From positions 20,937-55,064 of the forward strand of contig PBHE01000024.1 in assembly GCA_002719335.1 (NCBI GenBank): 34,128 nucleotides of DNA, read 5' to 3'. The stretch comes from Acidimicrobiaceae bacterium (lineage in GTDB: Bacteria; Actinomycetota; Acidimicrobiia; Acidimicrobiales; Poriferisodalaceae). The notes beneath the pieces are model-generated. The model had not been told where the DNA came from. It did no database searches and saw only the letters and a program-made list of their open reading frames with translations. Positions 7,903 to 16,324 of this stretch are shown in pieces; the stretch's first letter is position 1, and every line of letters begins with the position of its first letter. A program made the position numbers and the translations under genes.

Positions 7903-8519
7903 ACGCAAATCAGCCCCGCCCTGCACTGGCGACCTTAATAACGATCTCAATAATTCTCGCTGGTTGCGGGCTTGACGCTGATGGCCAACCAACTGTCCTT
8001 TCCGTCCCTAAGGATGTCTTCCCAGAAGAGGTTGCCGAAACAAACAAAGTTCGCTTGGCTCCCAACTCGACACTCCATCCGGTGTATTTCTTGCGTGACG
8101 ATGCTTTGGTGGAACTCCAACGGCCTCTACCTCCACCTGTGTTTCTCGATGGGCCATTAAATAACCTCCTTGAAGGTCCGACAGAACTGGAGGCTGAACG
8201 CGGACTCGTGTCAGCGATACCTGCTGGTACTGAAGTGGTAGACGTAGCGCTTATGAGGAACAACACCATTTCCATTCATCTCAACCAAACCTTTTTCGAA
8301 ATTGAAGGTGCCCAAAGAATTCGCGCTTCCGCCCAACTGGTATTCACCGCGTCAGCGCTAGTCAAAGACCCTCAGGGGGTGGTCTTCTTTTTGGAGGGAG
8401 AGCCCGTTCAGCTTCCCGACGGGAACGGAGTGATCGAAGAAGTTCCCGAAGGTCGACTCCCAGCGCCGCTCACTGTTAACGATTACTCGGTTCTCGCTCC
8501 GGTTCCATCCGACAGTTAG
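7899..8519 (+). CDS. GerMN-domain lipoprotein, LpqB N-terminal-like (206 aa)
   Basis: A secreted lipoprotein: a short signal ending in the lipobox LAGC puts the lipidated Cys at residue 23. The remainder (about 55-185) reads as a GerMN (sporulation/germination) domain: VYFLRDDALVELQRPL, LEGPTELEAERGLVSAIPAGTEV and the I-H-L-N-Q strand near 125-130. Actinobacterial LpqB has this type of domain followed by a C-terminal beta-propeller, giving nearly 600 residues; here the protein stops after the GerMN part. Position directly after the kinase with a 4-nt overlap argues for a role in modulating signal sensing at the membrane. Its TAG directly abuts the stop of the convergent trkH. Confidence 0.85.
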   Translation: MNANQPRPALATLITISIILAGCGLDADGQPTVLSVPKDVFPEEVAETNKVRLAPNSTLHPVYFLRDDALVELQRPLPPPVFLDGPLNNLLEGPTELEAERGLVSAIPAGTEVVDVALMRNNTISIHLNQTFFEIEGAQRIRASAQLVFTASALVKDPQGVVFFLEGEPVQLPDGNGVIEEVPEGRLPAPLTVNDYSVLAPVPSDS

Positions 8520-10016
8520 TCATTCGTTGGACATGGCGCGGGCTATTCGCCGACGTCGACGAACTTGGGCTATTCCTCTAGTAGAAGCCACTAGCATCAG
8601 CATTGTCGGGAATACCTCAAGGCGCCCAAAAACCATCAATGCCATGAGAACCGTTCTGCCCGCTCGTGGAAAGACGAGAAAATTGTTTGTGGGGCCTGCA
8701 TCCCCAAGAGCTGGGCCGGCGTTGCCGAGAGCTGATATGGCTCCACTGAATCCTGTGACAGGGTCCACGCCGAGCCCTGTTAGGACTACCCCACCGGCAA
8801 CGATCAAACCCAAATAAAGCAGAACGAACCCCACTACCTTCGCCGCCACTTGCTCTTCAATACTTGTCTGACCCAGGCGAATCGGCACCACCGCTCTGGG
8901 GTGTCGTGCTCGCACCAGCTCCCTGAATGCATATCGAAACACGACCTGTAGTCGGAGCACCTTCATTCCGCCGGCAGTCGAGCCACTCATGCCTCCAACG
9001 ACCATGAGAACAAGAAGAATGACTTGAGCGGCAGGCATCCATGCGATGTAGTCAGACGTGCCAAAGCCTGTGCTCGTCCCTAAAGAAACCGCATAAAAGA
9101 GTGACTCTCTGATGTTTTGGAGCCAACCCAATTCTCCCGCGTTAACCCATATCAACAACCCAAATGCCGAAAAGATCAACCATAAATACCAACGAATTTC
9201 AGATACCCGACGGTAAGCCCCAATTCCCCCGGTCACCGCGTGCCAATGAGTGGAAAAATTCGCTCCGCAATAGAGCATTCCGAGAATCAGTACCACTTCC
9301 ACGGCAAAAGAATCGAAGTGGGAAATGGAATCTCCGTAGGGCGAGTAGCCACCTGTTGCAACAGTGGTAAACGCGTGGCTTACGGCGTCATAAATTGACA
9401 TTCCAACTGCGAAAAGCGCTACAGCAATCAACAAGGTTACTCCGCCATATAACAGCCATAAACGTCTTGCCGTATCTCGCACGCGAAGCGAAAGTCGATC
9501 GGCGGTTGGGCCGGGCGCCTCGCTCGCTATCAGCTCAAGCCCGCCTATCCCTAGCGCTGGGAGGATCGCCACAGCCAACACGATAAGCCCCATACCTCCG
9601 AACCACTGAATCATGCTTCGGAAGAAGAGGACCCCCTGTGGAACCGAAGCAAAATCGGACAGGATTGTCGACCCAGTGCACGTAAATCCCGAAACAGACT
9701 CAAACAACGCATCATCAAACCGGGCCCACGGGATTACGCCGGTCAGTAGAAAGGGCATCGCTCCAGCTACGGAAACAGCTAGCCAACTCCATGCCACTGA
9801 AGCAAAAGCGAGAGCGGAATCAGCTGAAGGCGAAACACCAGAGCCAAAAAACAATCCAGCGCCCACAGAGGCGGTAATGATCGCTGACCAAAAAAGACCT
9901 CCGAAGCCACCACCCCCATCCACGAGCGCCACCGCAGCCGAAATAGCCATCGCCAAGGCGATAGCGATCAATGCGGCGCCTCCCACGCGAACCGGAGTCA
10001 CAGCTATCCGTCTCAT
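8520..10016 (-). CDS. trkH: TrkH family potassium channel subunit (498 aa), canonical pore
   Basis: Potassium-translocating membrane subunit of the Trk/Ktr superfamily, made of four M1-P-M2 repeats. The four pore loops look intact: P1 SGFTCTGST (109-117, filter Gly G115), P2 TTVATGGYS (217-225), P3 SLGTSTGFG (311-319), P4 SALGNAGPA (428-436). The intramembrane-loop motif GGMSGSTAGGMKVLRL (341-356) is present, as is WFGGMGLIVLAVAILP (138-153). It follows the second trkH with a 4-nt overlap and is convergent with the lipoprotein gene with no spacer. TrkA encoded upstream should be its cytosolic nucleotide-binding regulator. Confidence 0.95.
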   Translation of the reverse strand: MRRIAVTPVRVGGAALIAIALAMAISAAVALVDGGGGFGGLFWSAIITASVGAGLFFGSGVSPSADSALAFASVAWSWLAVSVAGAMPFLLTGVIPWARFDDALFESVSGFTCTGSTILSDFASVPQGVLFFRSMIQWFGGMGLIVLAVAILPALGIGGLELIASEAPGPTADRLSLRVRDTARRLWLLYGGVTLLIAVALFAVGMSIYDAVSHAFTTVATGGYSPYGDSISHFDSFAVEVVLILGMLYCGANFSTHWHAVTGGIGAYRRVSEIRWYLWLIFSAFGLLIWVNAGELGWLQNIRESLFYAVSLGTSTGFGTSDYIAWMPAAQVILLVLMVVGGMSGSTAGGMKVLRLQVVFRYAFRELVRARHPRAVVPIRLGQTSIEEQVAAKVVGFVLLYLGLIVAGGVVLTGLGVDPVTGFSGAISALGNAGPALGDAGPTNNFLVFPRAGRTVLMALMVFGRLEVFPTMLMLVASTRGIAQVRRRRRIARAMSNE

Positions 10017-11602
10017 CGAACTACCACTTCGCGCTTAGTCAAGCGCCAGCGCCGCAATGCGTTTTGTGCGGGTTCGCCTACACCACCGAGTGCCACGAGA
10101 ACCGGAGTAACCGAAATTCTTCCAATCACCATCAGAAGCGCTGCGGAAAGATGTCCGATGGGGCCCACCGCCCGAAGGTGTCCTTGGGGGCCAAATTCTC
10201 CAAATGCCACGCCTACGTTCGACATCACTGAAACTGCAAAGGTGAAGGCTCCTTCGATGTCTAGGCCATCTGCGCTGAGCACCAGGACTGTGGGGACTAA
10301 AAGCATCGTGGCGAGGAACAGTTCGCCGATAATGCGCGCAAGCGCCGTCTCACCTATTGAGGACCGGCCGAGATGAATTTTTTCGACCGCCGTTGGATGA
10401 ACGCTGCGTCGCAACTCGCGGCCAATGTATTGCCCGAGAACCATAAACCGCATCACTTTGAAGCCACCTGCTACTGACGCAGACATCCCGCCCACAACCA
10501 TCAAGACGAGCAGCAACGCTTCCCCACCGAAAGAAATGCTGGCTAGATCTCCGGCAAGGTGACCAGTTGTAGAAATCGATGACACAGCGGAGAAGGCGGC
10601 GTGTCGAATGGTGGTTGCCGTGGGTAGACCGTCGGACCAGGCAAGTACAGCGAGTGTGACGATCGTAATTAATCCTAAATAGACGCGAAACTCCACACTT
10701 CGAACGAAACGGTGGAGGTCGCCTCGACGCATTGCCCTAAAAATCAGGGGAAGGCTGGTACCAGCGACGAACATGCCAAAAATGGTGACCCATTCAATAG
10801 GTCCCGAATTGAATGAACCTATCGAGCCCAACCGAGTGGAGAAGCCCCCCGAAGAGATAGTTGTCAAAGAATGCACGACACTGTCGACGAAGGGCATACC
10901 TGCTAATAAAAATGCGACTGCGAGTAGTCCCGTCAATGCGACATAAAGGGTGACAAGCCGTGCCATGGTTGAGCCGCTCCGGGGCGCTAAACGCCTAGCT
11001 GAGCGAGTTGCGACTCCCCCATCAGCGTCAAGTCCTCCGACTCCCAAATGCGGCAGCACTCGCACCAGCACAATGATGATTGCCGCCGCCGAGAGCCACT
11101 GTCCAAACGCTCGAAATAGCTGCATGCCTAAAGAAAGCATTTCAGGATTGATAGTCGATGCATTGGTGCCTGTGATGGTGGCTGCAGCTTCAACTAGAGC
11201 CACATCTAGTTGGTTCGTCGCACCGGTGGCCAGGTGCGCTGCGGTCACCGCCACTAGCGCTGCAGCAGCGCCGCACACAACCGCGGTGAACAACCGCGAA
11301 ATAGGCAAACTTGAAGGGAACCTTGAAATGCGGACCACCAAAAGTCCGGCAACTTCGATCGCGGCTCCAGTGACAAACAACGCTAAATAGTCGGAGCCTC
11401 CGTCTAAGAAGTCGGCTAGAGAGCAGACCAGAAACAACGGTGCGCTGAGAACCCACACGGCACCGATGGTCACTCCAACAGCTGATTCTATCTTTCCTCT
11501 AGAAAGTGCCTGAATAAATGTTCCGGACCAGGACAAAAGTTTTGCTGTGACCCGGTGCGCTAAACCTGGAAGCGGTGCTCGCACGGGAGGTCTTGGTGTC
11601 AC
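10013..11602 (-). CDS. second TrkH-like subunit with altered first pore loop (529 aa)
   Basis: A TrkH paralogue placed between trkA and the canonical trkH, overlapping both by 4 nt. The architecture is that of TrkH, with a longer basic N-terminus (about 40 residues). It keeps P2 TTISSGGFS (247-255), P3 SISTTGHLAG (342-351), P4 SVMSNVGVAFG (458-468) and the loop GGMSASVAGGFKVMRF (371-386). P1 departs from the family: ITGTNASTI (143-151) stands where the neighbour has FTCTGSTI, so the filter glycine aligns with N147. In the HKT/Trk superfamily, changes at this glycine alter K+/Na+ selectivity. It may form a heterodimer with the adjacent TrkH or conduct with different selectivity; this is inference. 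Confidence 0.9.
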   Translation of the reverse strand: MTPRPPVRAPLPGLAHRVTAKLLSWSGTFIQALSRGKIESAVGVTIGAVWVLSAPLFLVCSLADFLDGGSDYLALFVTGAAIEVAGLLVVRISRFPSSLPISRLFTAVVCGAAAALVAVTAAHLATGATNQLDVALVEAAATITGTNASTINPEMLSLGMQLFRAFGQWLSAAAIIIVLVRVLPHLGVGGLDADGGVATRSARRLAPRSGSTMARLVTLYVALTGLLAVAFLLAGMPFVDSVVHSLTTISSGGFSTRLGSIGSFNSGPIEWVTIFGMFVAGTSLPLIFRAMRRGDLHRFVRSVEFRVYLGLITIVTLAVLAWSDGLPTATTIRHAAFSAVSSISTTGHLAGDLASISFGGEALLLVLMVVGGMSASVAGGFKVMRFMVLGQYIGRELRRSVHPTAVEKIHLGRSSIGETALARIIGELFLATMLLVPTVLVLSADGLDIEGAFTFAVSVMSNVGVAFGEFGPQGHLRAVGPIGHLSAALLMVIGRISVTPVLVALGGVGEPAQNALRRWRLTKREVVVR

Positions 11603-12990
11603 CCGAAGGCCTGCTTCACCTCATCCACAAGCTGCGGTTTCGCAAATACGATCACATGATCACGGGCACGCAAAATGCTGCGGCCGCGAGCTATCTGCGC
11701 ATTGCCGTCGCGCACGATGGCCGCAAGGAGCACTTTGCTGGAGAGACCGAGATCTCGAACGACTGCTCCGTCAGCTGGCGCTTCGGGTGCCACCTCAAAC
11801 TCTACGACCTCAACGTCGCCGTCTAGGAAGGTCGCTACATCTGCTACATCTCCGCGGACGTAGCGCAGAACGCTGTTAGCGCTTGCAGTTCGAGGTGACA
11901 GCGCCGCGTCAATCCCAACTTGTTCTAGTAACGGCAACAAGCTGAGTCTGTGTACCACGGCAATTGTCTCCGGGGCTCCCATCGATTTCGCGTACAAGCA
12001 AGCGAGAACATTTGCGTCGTCTTGCCCTGTTGACGCCACCACAGTATCGAAATCGCCAACTCGTTCCGAAGAGAGAAGGTCGGTGTCTGTTATATCCCCC
12101 TCGAAAACTAAGCAACCTGGCAAATTCTCTGCCAGCCGCTCACAGCGTTCCTTTCGTACTTCGATAATGGCGACCTCGACTCCCCTGTCAATCAGTCGCT
12201 TCGCTAAGAGCTCCGCTGTTCGGCCGCCGCCTAAGAGCATCACTCGTTTGACTTCGGTTCGGTGTAGGCCAAGTAAACCCATTAGCTCTCGCCGACCTCT
12301 GCGAAGGCACACGACTCGGAGCAAATCGTGTGATTGCAGAACGGTCTCCTCACGAATAACGTGACTTTCTCCGTCCCGAACGATTTCGCCGAAGATGAAG
12401 TCCCATTCTGGATCGTAAGAGGAGCCAATTTCACCTATGGAGCGACCCACAACAGGTGCATCGTCGGCCAGTCGCGCACCGACTAATAGAACTTCCCCCC
12501 CAGCCATTTCATGCAGATTGCTTGCGCCCCGGTACAGCAAGAGTTCCTGTATTGCTCCGGCGGTCTGCTCGTCGGGGTCCAAGACGAGGTCGACGCCCAT
12601 TGCATCGCGAATTTTGCGACCGGCAGGTCCTCGTAATTCGGGGTCATCGATGCGAGCGATAGTCGAAAGTGCTTCTTCTCCACGTGCTTGTCTCGCCTGG
12701 AGACAGACGAGTAAATTTGTCTTGTGGCTCTGCGTTACGGCGACCAGGACCTCAGTCTTTTCTACCTCTGCTTCGATCAAAGTGCTGGGGTTAGTCGCAT
12801 CTCCCATGATGGTGAAAATGTCGTTGTCTCGCTCGAGTCGCGTCAGGGGATCCCGCAACTCGTCAATGACGACTACGTCGTTCCCCTCGCGTGATAGCCG
12901 CGCCGCCACGTAGCTACCCACCTCTCCGGCACCGACCACGAGGATTCTCACGATGTCAACGGTACCGCCCGAGTTGGGTGCTGAGAACAT
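11599..12990 (-). CDS. trkA: TrkA, Trk potassium uptake regulatory subunit (463 aa)
   Basis: Cytosolic gating ring of the Trk system, binding NAD(H) or adenine nucleotides. It has two tandem RCK units: RILVVGAGEVGSYVAARL (residues 15-32) with the acidic ribose-binding residue D43, and a second Rossmann motif VMLLGGGRTAELLAKRL near 246-262, each followed by a TrkA-C domain. The length is that of the two-RCK type found in E. coli, rather than the single-RCK CeoB/CeoC type of some actinobacteria. ATG 12990 is the first start; GTG 12951 (VRILVVGAGE) is closer to the typical TrkA N-terminus and may be the real one. First gene of trkA-trkH-trkH, divergent from glycerol kinase. Confidence 0.94.
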   Translation of the reverse strand: MFSAPNSGGTVDIVRILVVGAGEVGSYVAARLSREGNDVVVIDELRDPLTRLERDNDIFTIMGDATNPSTLIEAEVEKTEVLVAVTQSHKTNLLVCLQARQARGEEALSTIARIDDPELRGPAGRKIRDAMGVDLVLDPDEQTAGAIQELLLYRGASNLHEMAGGEVLLVGARLADDAPVVGRSIGEIGSSYDPEWDFIFGEIVRDGESHVIREETVLQSHDLLRVVCLRRGRRELMGLLGLHRTEVKRVMLLGGGRTAELLAKRLIDRGVEVAIIEVRKERCERLAENLPGCLVFEGDITDTDLLSSERVGDFDTVVASTGQDDANVLACLYAKSMGAPETIAVVHRLSLLPLLEQVGIDAALSPRTASANSVLRYVRGDVADVATFLDGDVEVVEFEVAPEAPADGAVVRDLGLSSKVLLAAIVRDGNAQIARGRSILRARDHVIVFAKPQLVDEVKQAFG

Positions 12991-13027
12991 ACTCGGGTTA
13001 GCTAATTAGCCCACTGAGTTAAGCCGG

Positions 13028-13033
13028 TAGCTT
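13028..13033 (+). promoter_or_regulatory. putative -10 element (TAGCTT) for leaderless glpK mRNA
   Basis: TAGCTT fits the actinobacterial TANNNT -10 pattern and ends 6 nt before ATG 13040, so transcription would start at or near the start codon. No Shine-Dalgarno precedes glpK. An imperfect inverted repeat at 12995-13012 lies over the expected -35 region. No good -35 hexamer is seen. Confidence 0.5.
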
Positions 13034-13039
13034 GTTTGA

Positions 13040-14515
13040 ATGGCAGTAGTGGTCTCCATCGATGCGGGCACGACGGGTGTTAGATCGTTTGCTCTCGACG
13101 AGAACGGCGAACAGGTCGCTCTCTCATACAAAGAATTTCGACAGCATTACCCCAGACCAGGCTGGGTAGAACACAACGCCGCCGAGATATGGCACTCGGT
13201 CCAAGCCACTCTCTCGGAACTAGCAAGCGTCCTCGACCAACCGGTGGCAGCGGTGGGTATCACTAATCAACGCCAAACCGTAGTTGCGTGGAGTCGGATT
13301 TCAAGTGAACCCTTGTGCCGCGCCATTGTCTGGCAAGACCTTCGAACATCGGAGCGATGTGACCAACTCTTGGAAAGTGGGCAGTTAGATCAAATCCGCA
13401 AGACCACGGGGCTAATGATTAGCCCCTACTTCAGCGCGACCAAGATCGAATGGCTAATAAAGAACGGTGATGTGGAACTGAGCCCGGATTTGGCGTTCGG
13501 GACAATAGATAGTTGGTTGATATGGAAGTTGAGTGGGGGCTCAACACATGCAACAGACGTCACAAACGCATCCGGAACACTTCTCTACGACCTCAATGAA
13601 GGTTGTTGGTCTCAGGAACTCTGCGATCTGTTCGGGGTGCCCGCATCTACCCTGCCAGAGATTCGGCCTTCCTCGGGACGCGTCGCCATGACCGCCGATA
13701 CCACGGCATTGGGCCCAGGGGTTCCGATTAGCGGTGTTGCCGGGGACCAGCAGTCTGCGTTGTTCGGCCAGGCATGTCTTGAGCCTGGGATGATCAAAAA
13801 TACTTACGGGACCGGATCCTTCGTGCTAATGAACGTAGGTAGCACATGCCCTGAGCCAGTTGAAGGTCTGCTCACAACGGTTGCATGGGACCTAGGCTCC
13901 GGCCCCATTTTCGCTCTAGAAGGCTCGGTGTTTGTCACGGGCGCGGCTATCCAATGGCTCCGTGACGGGTTAGGAGTTATCAGCGATGCCTCCGAAATAG
14001 GGCCTCTCGCTCAATCAGCCAACGGCACAGGTGGAGTTTTCTTCGTGCCGGCTTTCGCCGGTCTAGGAAGTCCCTGGTGGGATTCGCATGCCCGGGGAAC
14101 AATTGTTGGCCTAACAGGAGGTACCGGGCGAGCGGAGTTGGCCTTAGCGGTCATAGAAGCGATGGCATTCCAAACACGCGATGTGGTCGAGGCGATGACC
14201 CGAGCGGGCGGAATGCCAATCAGCGAAATGCGCGTAGACGGAGGAGCAGCAGTCATGGACTTGCTTCTACAAATTCAGGCAGACCAACTTGGGGTGCGCG
14301 TGGCGAGACCGGCTATTACAGAAACAACCGCTCAGGGAGCAGCCATGCTCGCAGGTCTCGCCGAGGGAATTTGGACGGACACGCGAGAAATTAGCGAGGC
14401 TTGGCGACTCGATCAGGCTTTCAACCCTCGCGACAACCGCAGTGAGTCTGATGCCATGCATCAAGATTGGTTGCGAGCAGTTGCAAGGTCGAGAAATTGG
14501 ACTATCGGAGAATAG
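13040..14515 (+). CDS. glpK: glycerol kinase, FGGY family (491 aa)
   Basis: ATP-dependent glycerol phosphorylation to sn-glycerol-3-phosphate, feeding lipid synthesis or glycolysis. Landmarks: N-terminal phosphate loop SIDAGTTGVRS (6-16), PRPGWVEH (39-45), GITNQRQT (73-80), IVWQDLRT (96-103), SPYFSATKIEW, GVAGDQQSALFGQ with the catalytic Asp, KNTYGTGSF, ALEGSVFVTGAAIQWLRD and FVPAFAGLGSPWWD. Compared with the E. coli active site, Arg, Trp, Tyr and Asp of the glycerol pocket are all kept, but the Glu of NQRET is Gln79. Length and overall pattern still fit GlpK best among FGGY kinases. No transporter or glycerol-phosphate dehydrogenase is next to it. Confidence 0.9.
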   Translation: MAVVVSIDAGTTGVRSFALDENGEQVALSYKEFRQHYPRPGWVEHNAAEIWHSVQATLSELASVLDQPVAAVGITNQRQTVVAWSRISSEPLCRAIVWQDLRTSERCDQLLESGQLDQIRKTTGLMISPYFSATKIEWLIKNGDVELSPDLAFGTIDSWLIWKLSGGSTHATDVTNASGTLLYDLNEGCWSQELCDLFGVPASTLPEIRPSSGRVAMTADTTALGPGVPISGVAGDQQSALFGQACLEPGMIKNTYGTGSFVLMNVGSTCPEPVEGLLTTVAWDLGSGPIFALEGSVFVTGAAIQWLRDGLGVISDASEIGPLAQSANGTGGVFFVPAFAGLGSPWWDSHARGTIVGLTGGTGRAELALAVIEAMAFQTRDVVEAMTRAGGMPISEMRVDGGAAVMDLLLQIQADQLGVRVARPAITETTAQGAAMLAGLAEGIWTDTREISEAWRLDQAFNPRDNRSESDAMHQDWLRAVARSRNWTIGE

Positions 14516-14532
14516 CTAGTGCGGCTTCGCGA

Positions 14533-15708
14533 TCAGGCAAGCCTCTGTAGGCCTTCGCCAAGTTGAGTCATCGCCTGGCGGATCCGTTGCTCATTTTCGA
14601 CAAGAGCGAAACGAACGTAACCCTCACCCCCCGGTCCAAAACCAACTCCGGGCGAAAGCGCAACATTTGTCGTCTCCACAAGATGGGTACAGAATCCGAC
14701 CGAACCCATCTCTCGGTACGCGTCAGGGATAGGGGCCCAAACGAACATTGTCCCTTTGGGCGGTTCGACGTTCCATCCGATGCGTTCAAGCCCTCGAATG
14801 AGACTGTCCCGTCGCGATTGATAAATCTGATTTACCTCTACGGGATAGGCCGTCTCCTCGTTCATAACCACCGTTGCCGCTATTTGTATCGGTTGGAAAG
14901 TGCCATAGTCGAGGTAGCTCTTTAATTTCGCAAGGGCGCCAACGACTTCGCTATTCCCTACGCAGAACGCAACTCTCCAACCCGCCATTGAGAACGATTT
15001 TGTAAGGCTATAGAACTCAACGGCAACCTCTTTTGCTCCCTCGGCTTGAAGGATTGATGGAGGTTGATACCCGTCGAAACCTAAGTCTGCGTAAGCGAAA
15101 TCGTGGACCAGGACAACATCGCGCTCGCGGGCAAAATCGACAAGCCGCTGCATGAATGACAAATCGACACATGTGGTAGTGGGATTGTGGGGAAACGAAA
15201 GAACGATCACGCGAGGGCGGGGCCAGGAGTACTCAAAACGTTCCACCAGTGACCCGAAGAAGTCTTCGCCCGTCGCCAATGGGACTTCGCGAACATTTGC
15301 TCCCGTAAACAGCGGCCCGTAGATATGAATGGGATATGAAGGTGCCGGAACCAAGCAAGCGTCGCCGGGCGCAAGCAGCGTCCACATCAAATGCGAAAAG
15401 CCTTCCTTCGCACCAATCGTATTAATTATTTCGGTTTCAGGATCTAGAGCTACGTCCCATTGTCGTGAATAAAGGTCAGCCACTGCCTCGCGAAGCTTGG
15501 GGATTCCTCGACTCGCTGAATAGCGGTGGTTGCGGGAGTTTTCAGCAGCTTCGGCCAGTTTCTTGACTGCGGTTTGGGGAGAAGGTATGTCGGGGTTTCC
15601 GAACCCCAGATCGATCACGTCAGCGCCAGCACGTCGCCTCTCGATTTTCAAGGAATCGATAATCGAAAACACGTAAGGCGGTAAGTTAGTTATGCGTCTG
15701 AATTCCAC
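14533..15708 (-). CDS. PLP-dependent class I/II aminotransferase, AlaC/DapC-like (391 aa)
   Basis: Fold-type I aminotransferase. The N-terminus MEFRRITNLPPYVFSIID and the segment DVIDLGFGNPDIPSP are typical of the AlaC (glutamate-pyruvate) and related DapC-like group. Other marks: GAKEGFSHL, PGDACLVPAPSYPIH, SFPHNPTT with the PLP-ring Asn, DFAYADLGFDG with the Asp/Tyr pair, and the Schiff-base lysine in SLTKSFSMAGWRV. The most likely reaction is pyruvate + glutamate to alanine + 2-oxoglutarate, but amino-donor specificity is not certain. GTG 15708 lacks a Shine-Dalgarno; a TANNNT motif 8 nt upstream suggests leaderless transcription. It is convergent with glpK, separated by 17 nt. Confidence 0.9.
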   Translation of the reverse strand: MEFRRITNLPPYVFSIIDSLKIERRRAGADVIDLGFGNPDIPSPQTAVKKLAEAAENSRNHRYSASRGIPKLREAVADLYSRQWDVALDPETEIINTIGAKEGFSHLMWTLLAPGDACLVPAPSYPIHIYGPLFTGANVREVPLATGEDFFGSLVERFEYSWPRPRVIVLSFPHNPTTTCVDLSFMQRLVDFARERDVVLVHDFAYADLGFDGYQPPSILQAEGAKEVAVEFYSLTKSFSMAGWRVAFCVGNSEVVGALAKLKSYLDYGTFQPIQIAATVVMNEETAYPVEVNQIYQSRRDSLIRGLERIGWNVEPPKGTMFVWAPIPDAYREMGSVGFCTHLVETTNVALSPGVGFGPGGEGYVRFALVENEQRIRQAMTQLGEGLQRLA

Positions 15709-15716
15709 GATTCTTG

Positions 15717-15722
15717 AGAGTA
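15717..15722 (-). promoter_or_regulatory. putative -10 element (TACTCT) for the aminotransferase
   Basis: On the minus strand TACTCT fits TANNNT and ends 8 nt before GTG 15708, a spacing used for leaderless mRNAs. There is no Shine-Dalgarno in front of this start. It lies in the 123-nt gap 15709-15831, in which I see no other element and no convincing terminator for the upstream gene. Confidence 0.4.
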
Positions 15723-15831
15723 CCTAGAGCTGGGGCTCTCATCGAAACACCTAGCTAAAAAATGTGTACAAGTTGGCCAGAATTTTCGCTGAACGAACGA
15801 CTAAAAGCCGACTCCCTCAACGCTTAATCAG

Positions 15832-16275
15832 CTAACCCTCTAGCTGCGCCTGAAGGTCATCGAGCGCCGCGTGAGCGATTCTGCCTTCGGCCCGGCGTTT
15901 CACAAAACCCGGAAGCGGAATAGCAAGCTCAAGAGCTAACTCGTAGACGACTTCAGTCTGCCTGGGTTCGTCGGGCACGTTCTCAAAGCGGTAACTGCCA
16001 TCTAGGCGTTTGAGAATGTCACCGGTGACAAGTTCCCAGCGAATCACTGAAGGAGCTTCGGAGTGGTCGTATGCGAGCGAATAAGTCGCACTTCTACCCA
16101 TGGCCGCCACTCGAAAAGTCGCCTCCGTTACGCGGCCTTTGTCATCCCGATTTTCTATAGCCACCTCTCGAAGGTCACTTACCCAGGTTTCGTATCCTTC
16201 GATATCTGAAACGAGTGCATGACAGTCTTGAAGCTCAGCATTGACGACACGAGAAACCTTTAACTTGTCAATCAC
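15832..16275 (-). CDS. SRPBCC/START-like ligand-binding protein (147 aa)
   Basis: Polyketide cyclase/COQ10-type START-like fold. Visible pattern: N-terminal strand KLKVSRVVNAELQDCHALVSDIEGYETWVSDLREV (family motif around I-x-x-Y-x-x-W), successive antiparallel strands, and a long C-terminal helix FVKRRAEGRIAHAALDDLQ. It corresponds to the actinobacterial SRPBCC protein found next to PimB' in mycobacteria (Rv2185c/TB16.3 type), and the same neighbourhood is seen here two genes from the PimB'-like transferase. The ligand is unknown. GTG 16275 has GGGAGG 6 nt upstream. Confidence 0.88.
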   Translation of the reverse strand: MIDKLKVSRVVNAELQDCHALVSDIEGYETWVSDLREVAIENRDDKGRVTEATFRVAAMGRSATYSLAYDHSEAPSVIRWELVTGDILKRLDGSYRFENVPDEPRQTEVVYELALELAIPLPGFVKRRAEGRIAHAALDDLQAQLEG

Positions 16276-16324
16276 GATCGGCCTCCCATCTGCGCACTCA
16301 CTTCATTGTGCCACGCTGAGGCTC

